From Thinopyrum elongatum (lineage: Eukaryota; Streptophyta; Magnoliopsida; Poales; Poaceae): a DNA stretch of 64,000 nucleotides. The notes below the pieces were generated by a model that saw only the letters and a list, made by a program, of their open reading frames with translations, ran no database searches and was not told where the DNA came from. Below, in pieces: positions 44,843-54,884 of the stretch. The translations under genes and the position numbers were made by a program. The DNA lies in the NCBI GenBank assembly GCA_011799875.1, contig CM022303.1, forward strand, positions 550,329,368-550,393,367, given 5' to 3'. The first letter of the stretch is position 1. Every line of letters starts with the position of its first letter.

Positions 44843-45860
44843 GAAGTTGGTATCAGAGCAAGTCTGGCTATAGGACGCGCGGTCTAGGCACGAGCGTTAG
44901 TAACCGGTAGTATAGGATCCAATTGGTTTGCTGCACTTGTTTGTTGCATTTGTCTGTGCATAGCATGCATATAGACTAGATATCTTATCACTAACGATGG
45001 ATCTGGTGAGTGTAGGTGGCATCGTTTTCGATTCCCTACATGTGCTCTCCAGTTTGCATTTTTGTTCCTTGGTGTGGTGTCATCTTCGTCCCAGTGGAGT
45101 GATGCCAAGGTGCTTGGTGGTGTCGATCCCTTTGTCGGATTGATGCACCAGTACCACACCAATTTCTTCTCTTCAGCTACCCCTATCATTTCGGTGATAG
45201 ACAAGTTCTATCCCGGATCGTGCTATTCCTCTAGCCGCTTCAGCAACCCTTACTGATCCTCTTTATCCGAAAAGGGCAAAGCCTGCAATCCTTTCTCTCC
45301 ACCACTAATTCATTCCGCCACCTATTCTTTGGACGTGTATGGTTTTATTTCGTACGCTTGATGATGATGTGGTCATAACTTCGATGTTCCGACCCTCGAT
45401 CACCAAGTTCGTCCTCGCCACCGGTTCCATCGGTGTTAAGCTTGTGTTTGGTGTAGTCTTGTTTACACCAAATTTTCTTCCACACATTGATTCACTTTCG
45501 TGCACATCGCCACAGCATGTTAGACCGTAATACCGGAGTTCTTGCGAGATTTGTGTGCTTAAGTAGGAATGCATATTATTGCTGTGAATAGCTGTAGACT
45601 GTGATATTGCTTGTGTGTGTGATCTTGCTGCTTTGTGTGCTTTTGTTCTTTTTGGGCCCTTGGTGTTACCTTATTTTCCCCTTAAGGAAGTTGCTCACCG
45701 ACACTGGACCCAAAGAGTCAGTGAAGAGACAGTCATTTGGAAGCTCAGCTCAGCAATATGAAATTTTCAGTAGACTGTGTTATATCGGGAATATCGGGCC
45801 TGAATATAAATGATATCCTGGCTGGATTGGTTATCAGCACCAAGTATACATCAGCGCAAC
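44843..45860 (+). other. Partial non-coding internal domain of the plus-strand LARD
   Basis: Matches the reverse complement of about 60944-61973 in the minus-strand element and contains no significant reading frame. It stops abruptly at CAGCGCAAC. The following sequence is a copy of the CACTA flank from 39711. The remaining 2.1 kb of interior and the polypurine tract are absent. Confidence 0.75.
44848..44859 (+). other. Primer-binding site for initiator tRNA-Met
   Basis: TGGTATCAGAGC, the standard complement of plant initiator methionine tRNA, five bases inside the LTR edge. Confidence 0.9.
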
Positions 45861-46818
45861 ATTAGCTGACAAATTAAATGTTCTCTATTTTAGTAATATG
45901 AACATCATATCAGATTCGTATTTCAACAACTAAGCTTTGGAATTATGAGTAGCATGTTGTTTCGCTTGATGGGTTGAGGTCTTGAGGAGCAGTGCTAGCA
46001 CGACACGAAGCACCTACGATGATGGTAGCGAATATAAAGGGGGAAAACCATAAGCTTTACGAGTATAGTGACCGTGCCATGGCTGATCTGAAGGTGCAAA
46101 CCGGACAAAGGCCACTTCGCAACCAATGTTTGCTTTCAACTAGCCACTACAATTTGGTATGGACAAGAAAAGTACAGTAAACAAGTTACGATCTATTTTC
46201 CGGGTGAGATCAATAACTTAAGAAGATATGAAAGAGTACCACCTCTCTTGCGACGTCGTGTAGACCCCTGTTGATACGTTGAGGGTGCTGCGGGTGCGAT
46301 GGCTGTCAGCAGTGCGGAAGAAGACTTTAGACGGCAGACGGCCGGGTCGGGGGATAAGTCTTGTTGCCGTGGACGAGGCGATTGTAGGAGCAGCAACGAC
46401 AAGGTGGACGACGGCACCGATGAAGCAAGAGGATGCAATGAAAGGATCCTGGTCCGGCGCCGTGGATGAGAGACGTCCATCTCTTGCAGTGGACGATGGG
46501 GTAGGGGTAGCGGCTCCGGTAAGGTGGAGGATGGGGTGGCGGATGGAGGAGGCTGGCCGGAGTGGGGAGGTTGTTGTGGCGCCGACGGTGTATGAATGGG
46601 GAAATGGAGGGGGAAGGGGGATCTCAAACTGTGGCACCCCGGCTCAGGGTAAACCGGAACGCCCCGTATTCTAGCCCAGGGACAAGTCCTCTGGAATACG
46701 GCACTGTTGGCATAGAACAAATCAGCTCTTTATTACAATGGATATGGTTACAAAGGGTACATGGATTACATCGGCACGGCGACACTACGCCTGCCCGGGG
46801 TAGCTTTATGCTAACAGC
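45861..46818. repeat. Second copy of the 39711-40668 flank and insertion junction
   Basis: Offset of exactly 6150 bp from 39711-40668, with only about four substitutions. It includes the CACTA exon-like section, the 189-bp LTR end (from 46630) and the ACAGC target site (46814-46818). The junction shares AAC between both parents. Confidence 0.85.
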
Positions 46819-49800
46819 TGTAACACCCTGGATTTTGCCCATTTTCTTTTTCTTTTGATTTTGGTCCGGATTCGCTTTTTGTGGCTTAGTAGTCTTGCAA
46901 CCTGGAGGGATCACCCTTGATTTTTCTTCCCAAGTGGCTTGCCAACCTCAAAACCATCCCAAGACCATGTCATTTCCATCTTGGACCAACCCCAATATTC
47001 TTTTTCTTGGAAAATTCCTTTTTCTATTAAAGGAATAACCCTGTTTGCCCTGAGTTGTGAAGCAACCCACATTTCCATCATTCCCAAAATTCCCAAATAA
47101 TTCTCATAAATTTTTTGGGACATATCTTCGTCATATATGCCAAAATATTCCTTGCCATGTTCAAAAATATTCAAATATTCCTTTTCTGATTTGCCCTAGC
47201 TGGCAGTTTGAGAAGCAAGTACCATTTATTATGCTTGCTTGCTCTCAAACTTTTTGTGCACTCTTTCCTATCCATATAATTGCCACATGCCAAAATTCAA
47301 CTTTATTGGATATTAAATCTCCCTGGCTAATTTCCAAATTTTGGGCAACTGGAATCTTTGTGAAGCAAGTGCTAGCTAGGAGTATCCAAATAAGTTGAAA
47401 TTTTGCAAGCATCTTCATATGCTCAAATCATGACTCTCCTCAAGTTTCAACCCTATCCAATCATCTATGTGAGCACAGCATCAAATCTTGGTTTCTAGTC
47501 AGATTTTCACAATGTGAAGCAACTATATTTTATATTGCTCCATAATGGCTGAAAATTTACCAGAGCATTCTTCTACCATATAACCAATCTCCACAAAATT
47601 TGGGATCATTTTATCTTCCCAATAATTCCCTAGAATTTCTCTAAGTTTCTGGTCAGAGAGGATAGCTGTGAAGAAAGGTCCATTTTGGCTTGTCCAAATG
47701 GCATGAAATTTTTATGGCACTCTCATATGACCAAATCATCATCCTTTGGCCCAATTTCAGCCCAATGGCCACTCCATGTGAGTGGCACATCAAGATTCAG
47801 TTTCTGGACCAGATTGGGCAGTTGCCTGCCAATACTCTCGCTCTGTGCATTGGGGCCCTCGATCTCGTCCGTTTCCTCGCTCCCTCGACATCTAGCCATG
47901 TCCAGCAGCTTCCCCTCGTGTCGCCTTCACTCTGGAAGCCTCTTCCCCCCTCTTCTTCTCCTTATGCCACGACGATCGCCGTCACTATTCGGCCCGTGAC
48001 GCCGTCGTCGTTTTTCCCGTTCTCATCCACTTCGAGCTCTCCCGAAGCTCCTACGAGTCCTCCACTGTCCCAGAGCACTTGCCGACATCTCCCCATCCTG
48101 CCGCGTGCACCGGAGAACCAGTGGAGGATGAGCTCGCCACGGTGCCGTCGGCATCGCCTCACCTGTCCCGGCTATAAATAGCCAAGGCCGAGCCTCCCTA
48201 AGCATCCCGGAGCTCGCCAAACCCCTCCCCTCTCCAGACTCCTCCCCGACCCCTCACTATCTCGCCGGAGCCCCTATCGCTTCCCTCTGCCACCATGGCC
48301 GCACCCACCCCATGCTCAAATTAGCGGCGCCCGAGCTCTCCCTTCCGCCCCTACCACCACCCGCGACCTCTCCCTCCACCCCAGAGCCTACCCCGCCACC
48401 CATTCCTCCTCTGGAGCCACGAGCCAAGCTCCCCATCTTCGCCATCGCCGCCGTCCGCCGCGGCCAGCGCCGCGCTTGTTGGTGTCCTCGGTGTCCGTGC
48501 CGTACATGGACGGGACCGGATCGATCTCCTGAGCATGCCGGTGGGAGGAGCATCTCGAATGGTGGCCCCACAACACCGGCGGTCGCCGTCGGGAGCCATC
48601 CTCTCTCGTCGGGCGCGCACAGAAGCCTGACGAAGACCCTGCTAGGGGCCCCCCCTAGCAGTGGTCCTTCCCTCCCCTCCATTTTTTTTAAAAAATGGAG
48701 GCAGCGATGCAGTGGGCTCGCCCAGCAACAGCAGCAGCTGTGCAGCTAGCGGGCGCCCCAGGCCTCGGCCACTTTTGGCCTTGGCCGGCCCAATGCAGCA
48801 GCAGCGGCAGCCGGGCAGCTTTCGGCCCGAGCCAGCCCACAAGCACAGTGCGTTTTATTCTTTTTCCAGAAAAACCAGCCAGGGACCCGATGGTAAATAT
48901 ATATTTACAGAAAGGTCCTTCTGTAGTCAAACTATCAATCTTTTTCTCCGTAACTCCGATCGAGGTGATTCCAAAGCCACTTTCTCGTCTCATCGAGCTC
49001 TATCCGTTGTATCATTTTCACTATGTGGTCCACTGTGAAAATGACCATTTTGCCCTTGCCGCAAACAGCCCCTCCGGGAGAGAACTGTTTCCGGCAACTC
49101 TTCCGCGACCTCTCCGCACTTCTCCCCGATGGTTCCTTCATCCCCAGGCAAGCCACAACTCTCATCTGCATCATCGCATTGCAATGTCTAGTTTAACTAA
49201 TTACTTTAATAACAAGTATGAAGTATCTGTGAAACGAATTGGATTATGCAATGATCGAGGTAATTCTCGGATAGGTGGACTACATGTTGAGTACCGGATT
49301 ATTAGTGACTAAGCTTACCCACTGTGTTGATGCTATGTGTTGAGATCACTGTCTATGATTATTTTGGAGTTCATCCGGCAGTTCGTAGAGATGAATAGTA
49401 GCAGTGGCTTAAGCATAATGGTTCTCGGAGGTCAGCTATGACGGAAATATTATTCGGAGATGTGATATTTAGTCGGTTGACCTTGAGTCCCCTGTCCGGA
49501 CTTATCCGTGCAACCACATTTGCCGGTATGGGACGGCCTTGACTTGGTCTGATCGCATGCTCTTTCACCGGTACCGCCCGACAGGGAAGGTTATGCGTGG
49601 CGCTACCTGGCCGGTAGGCGGCGGACCTGGGAGAGTCACGGGTCAGGCAGGTTTCGTTGGAGCAACACTGGTCCACCCGAATGGGATCACGAGGTGAGTG
49701 CTCCATGGTGTGGGTAAAGTGCGCAAACTCTGCAGAGTGTAAAATCTATTCGAATAGCCGAGTCCACGGTATTGGACAGTCCGACCATACCTCACTAGGT

Positions 49801-50030
49801 GGTCAACCATAATAGTGTTACTGATGGAAGAACTCGTCGTAAGATCAGAAGTACTCAGTGGATCATGAGTATTCTGAGGGTTGTGAGACAAACCAGAAAA
49901 AGTAAGTTTGTCAGACTTGTCATGCAGTTGGTATCAGGTACATGATATGATAGGCATGGGAGGATATGAGTTGAGTGGTTGGATGACCACATGAGGACTT
50001 GGCACAGGTTTGGATTGGATCCTGAGGTTA
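46819..50030 (+). repeat. LARD LTR copy with dense single-base deletions (LTR B')
   Basis: The first about 340 bp equal LTR B. After that it follows LTR C (lacks the same 290 bp, same variants) but loses one base every few tens of bases. Examples are TATATAT to TATTAT near 47228, TTTGG to TTGG near 47306, CTCCTC to CTCC-type losses near 47940, and GTGTCACC to GTGCACC near 48106. The tail also lacks about 165 bp after 49625. TATA at 48173-48180. Possibly unpolished sequence. Confidence 0.7.
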
Positions 50031-50973
50031 AGGTGGTCAACCATAATAGTGTTACTGATGGAAGAACTCGTCGTAAGATCAGAAGTACTCAGTGGATCAT
50101 GAGTATTCTGAGGGTTGTGAGACAAACCAGAAAAAAGTAAGTTTGTCAGACTTGTCATGCAGTTGGTATCAGGTACATGATATGATAGCCATGGGATGGA
50201 TATGAGTTGAGTGGTTGGATGACCACATGAATGGACTTGGCACAGGTTTGGATTGGATCCTGAGGTTATTCGGAGTATAGACTAAACTACTTGATATACT
50301 CTACCTTATTGCATCTACTTCAGTAGCTATCTTGCTATGATGTAGTCTTGCTTTAATGCTGATGTTTGCTGTGAGCTTGCGAGTACATTCAAAGTACTCA
50401 CCCGAGTTAATTCTCGGATAGGTGACTACCATGTTGAGTACCGGATTATTAGTGACTAGTAGCTTACCCATTGTTGATGCTATGATGTTGAGATCACTGT
50501 CTATGATTATTGGAGTTCATCCGGCAGTTCGTAGAGATGAATTAGTAGCAGTGGCTTAAGCATACTGGTTCTCGGAGGTCAGCTATGACGGAAATATTAT
50601 TCGGAGATGTGATATTTAGTCGGTTGACCTTGAGTCACCTGTCCGGACTTATCCGTGCAACCACATTTGCCGGTATGGGACGGCCTTGACTTGGTCTGAT
50701 CGCATGCTCTTTCACCGGTACCGCCCGACAGGGAAGGTTATGCGTGCGCGCTACCCTGGCCCGGTAGGCGGCGATAACCTTGGGAGAGTCACGGGTCAGG
50801 CAGGTTTCGTTGGAGCAACACTGGTCCACCCGAATGGGATCACGAGGTGAGTGCTCCATGGTGTGGGTAAAGTGCGCAAACTCTGCAGAGTGTAAAATCT
50901 ATTCGAATAGCCGAGTCCACGGTATTGGAAGTCGACCAGACCTCACGAGGGCCCTGAGCTTTATGCTAACAGC
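50031..50973 (+). repeat. Mosaic of repeated LTR fragments
   Basis: 50031-50264 repeats 49797-50030 (234-bp period). The copy continues to 50402, then jumps back in LTR coordinates by about 1 kb (CGAGTTAATTCTCGG). It repeats 49260-49790 with the same 165-bp deletion (at 50780), passes a short scrambled piece (50935-50956), and ends in 17 bp of insertion-site flank (AGCTTTATGCTAACAGC, 50957-50973). Confidence 0.75.
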
Positions 50974-53900
50974 TGTAACACCCTGGATTTTGCCCATTTT
51001 CTTTTTCTTTTGATTTTGGTCCGGATTCGCTTTTTGTGGCTTAGTAGTCTTGCAACCTGGAGGGATCACCCTTGATTTTTCTTCCCAAGTGGCTTGCCAA
51101 CCTCAAAACCATCCCAAGACCATGTCATTTCCATCTTGGACCAACCCCAATATTCTTTTTCTTGGAAAATTCCTTTTTCTATTAAAGGAATAACCCTGTT
51201 TGCCCTGAGTTGTGAAGCAACCCACATTTCCATCATTCCCAAAATTCCCAAATAATTCTCATAAATTTTTTGGGACATATCTTCTTCATATATGCCAAAA
51301 TATTCCTTGCCATGTTCAAAAATATTTCACAAATATTCCTTTTCTGATTCTGCCCTAGCTGGCAGTTTGAGAAGCAAGTACCATTTATATATGCTTGCTT
51401 GCTCTCAAACTTTTTGTGCACTCTTTCCTATCCATATAATTGCCACATGCCAAAATTCAACTTTATTTGGATATTAAATCTCCCTTGGCTAATTTCCAAA
51501 TTTCTGGGCAACTGGAATCTTTGTGAAGCAAGTGCTAGCTAGGAGTATCCAAATAAGTTGAAATTTTGCAAGCATCTTCATATGCTCAAATCATGACTCT
51601 CCTCCAAGTTTCAACCCTATCCAATCATCTATGTGAGCACAGCATCAAATCTTGGTTTCTAGTCAGATTTTCACAATGTGAAGCAACTATATTTTATATT
51701 GCTCCATAATGGCTGAAAATTTACCAGAGCATTCTTCTACCCATATAACCAATCTCCACAAAATTTGGGATCATTTTATCTTCCCAATAATTCCCTAGAA
51801 TTTCTCTAAGTTTCTGGTCAGAGAGGATAGCTGTGAAGAAAGGTCCATTTTGGCTTGTCCAAATGGCATGAAATTTTTATGGCACTCTCATATGACCAAA
51901 TCATCATCCTTTGCCCAATTTCAGCCCAATGGCCTACTCCATGTGAGTGGCACATCAAGATTCAGTTTCTGGACCAGATTGGGCAGTTGCCTGCCAATAC
52001 TCTCGCTCTGTGCATTGGGGCCCTCGATCTCGTCCGTTTCCTCGCTCCCTCGACATCTAGCCATGTCCAGCAGCTTCCCCTCGTCGTCGCCTTCACTCTG
52101 GAAGCCTCTTCCCCTCCTCTTTCTTCCTCCTTATGCCACGACGATCGCCGTCACTATTCGGCCCGTGACGCCGTCGTCGTTTTCCTCCGTTCTCATCCAC
52201 TTCGAGCTCTCCCGAAGCTCCTACGAGCTCCTCCACTGTCCCAGAGCACTTGCCGACATCTCCCCATCCTGCCGCGTGTCACCGGAGAACCAGTGCGAGG
52301 ATGAGCTCGCCACGGTGGCCGTCGTCATCGCCTCACCTGTCCCGGCTATAAATAGCCAAGGCCGAGCCTCCCTAAGCATCCCGGAGCTCGCCAAACCCCT
52401 CCCCTCTCTCCCAGACTCCTCCCCGACCCCTCACTATCTCGCCGGAGCCCCTCATCGCTTCCCTCTGCCACCATGGCCGCCACCACCCCATGCTCAAATT
52501 AGCGGCGCCCGAGCTCTCCCTCTCCGCCCTACCACCACCCGCGACCTCTCCCTCCACCCCAGAGCCTACCCCGCCACCCATTCCTTCCTCTGGAGCCACG
52601 AGCCAAGCTCCCCATCTTCGCCATCGCCGCCGTCCGCCGCGGCCAGCGCCGCGCTTGCTTCGGTGCTCCTCGGTGTCCGTGCCGTACATGGACGGGACCG
52701 GATCGATCTCCTGAGCATGCCGGTGGGAGGAGCATCTCGAATGGTGGCCCACAACACCGGCGGTCGCCGTCGGGAGCCACTCCTCTCCTCGGTCGGGCGC
52801 GCACAGAAGCCTGACGAAGACCCTGCTAGCGGGCCCCCCCTAGCAGTGGCTCCTTCCCTCCCCTCCATTTTTTTTAAAAAATGGAGGCAGCGATGCAGTG
52901 GGCTCGGCCCAGCAACAGCAGCAGCTGTGCAGCTAGCGGGCGCCCCAGGCCTCGGCCACTTTTGGCCTTGGCCGGCCCAATGCAGCAGCAGCGGCAGCCG
53001 CGGCAGCTTTCGGCCCGAGCCAGCCCACAAGCACAGTGCGTTTTATTCTTTTTCCAGAAAAACCAGCCAGGGACCCGATGGTAAATATTATATTTACAGA
53101 AAGGTCCTTCTGTAGTCAAACTATCACATCTTTTTCTCCGTAACTCCGATCGAGGTGATTCCAAAGCCCACTTCTTCGTCTCATCGAGCTCTATCCGTTT
53201 GTATCATTTTCACTATGTGGTCCCACTGTGAAAATGACCATTTTGCCCTTGCCCGCAAACAGCCCCTCCGGGAGAGAACTGTTTCCGGCAACTCCTTCCG
53301 CGACCTCTCCGCACTTCTCCCCGATGGTTCCTTCATCCCCAGGCAAGCCACAACTCTCATCTGCATCATCGCATTGCAATGTCATAGTTCAACTATTTGC
53401 TTTATCAGCAAGTACGAGTATCTGTGAATTGAATTAGATTATGCAATGATCGAGTTAATTCTCGGATAGGTGACTACCATGTTGAGTACCGGATTATTAG
53501 TGACTAGTAGCTTACCCACTTGTTGATACTATGATGTTGAGATCACTGTCTATGATTATTTTGGAGTTCATCCGGCAGTTCGTAGAGATGAATTAGTAGC
53601 AGTGGCTTAAGCATACTGGTTATCGGAGTGTCAGCCATAACAGAAATACTATTCGGGCATTAGATATTTCATGGTTGGCCTGGAGTCACCTGTCCGGACT
53701 TATCTGTGCAGCCACATTTACCGGTATGGGACGGCCTTGACTTGGTCTGATCGCGTGCTCTTTCACCGGTACCGCCCGATAGGGAAGGTTATGCGTGCGC
53801 GCTACCCTGGCCCGGTAGGCGGCGATAACCTTGTGAGCCCAGTTGAGTTATTTGGATTCAGGTCCCCGTTTGGGACAGTTCAGTTTGGCCACGACGGTGG

Positions 53901-54879
53901 CAGGTGTCACGAGGTGACACAGAGGCCACCCAGGGCTTGACTCCGGGGGAGGATGATCGCCGGTGGTACGATGAGAGAGTCACGGGTCAGGCAGGTTTCG
54001 TTGGAGCAACGCTGGTCCACCCGAATGGGATCACGAGGTCAGTGCTCCATGGTGTGGGTAAAGTGCGCAACCTCTGCAGAGTGTAAAATCTATCCGAATA
54101 GCCGTGTCCACGGAATTGGACAGTCCGACCAGACCTCACTAGGTGGTCAACCATAGTAGTGATAATGATGGAGAACTCGTCGTAAGATCAGAAGTACTCG
54201 GTGGATCGTGAGTATTCTGAGGGTTGTTAGACAACCCGGAAGAGAGTAAATTTGTCAGACTTGTCGTGCAGACAGTATCAGGTATATGATATGTTAGCCA
54301 TGGGATGGCTATGAGATGAGTGGTCGGATGACCACATGACTGGGATTGGACTTGGCACAGGTTCAGATTGGATCCTGAGATTATTCGGAGTACAAATTAA
54401 ATATGCTTTACCCTACTGCATTTACTTCAGTAGTTATCTTGCTGGATAACCCCGCTTGTTAATCTTGATTGTTATCAAGTTGTCTTGCCTTAATGTTAAT
54501 GTTTGCTGTGAGCTTGCGAGTACATTCCAAGTACTCACCTGGCGTGTCATGCCAGTTTGCAAGTCATGCCATGATTGCTTGCTTGTCGAGGATCCCGAGT
54601 TTGCGACCTAGGATACGCGTTCTAGCCAGAGTCCCTGCGAAGTGGAGTCCATCACCGCCGTCGCTGTTCTGCTGCCAAGAGAGTTACTCCGCTGTTAGCA
54701 TAGAGCTACCCCGGGCAGGCGTAGTGTCGCCGTGCCGATGTAATCCTTGTACCCTTTGTAACCATATCCATTGTAATAAAGAGCTGATTTGTTCTGTGCC
54801 AACAGTGCCATATTCCAGAGGACTTGTCCCTGGGCTGGAATACGGGGCGTTCCGGTTTACTCTGAGCCGGGGTGCCACA
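50974..54879 (+). repeat. 3' LTR of the plus-strand LARD (LTR 'C')
   Basis: 3906 bp, ending GTGCCACA before the ACAGC duplication. The first about 490 bp equal LTR B; the middle carries its own variants. 53385-54561 is identical to the inverted neighbour (56190-55014), and 54562-54879 is again B-like. TATA at 52347-52354. The 421-codon frame through 51850-53115 is Ser/Pro/Ala-rich and broken in sister copies, so it is not called. Confidence 0.8.
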
Positions 54880-54884
54880 ACAGC

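Larger units (their letters stand above)
40669..54879 (+). mobile_element. Plus-strand LARD-like retrotransposon, rearranged, TSD ACAGC
   Basis: Bounded by TGTAACACCC at 40669 and GTGCCACA at 54879, with ACAGC on both sides (40664-40668 and 54880-54884). Contains a 5' LTR, a tRNA-iMet primer site, 1 kb of non-coding internal domain, then a disordered middle (45861-50973) and a 3' LTR. Long LTRs and an interior without gag-pol resemble large retrotransposon derivatives such as barley Sukkula in architecture; family identity is not established. No protein is encoded; open frames in the LTRs are Pro/Ser/Ala-rich low-complexity readings. Confidence 0.75.

Noticed and set aside
51850..53115. 421-codon open frame in LTR C
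   Set aside because: Composition is Ser/Pro/Ala-rich, it spans TATA box and leader of an LTR, and the frame is broken in LTRs A, B and B'.
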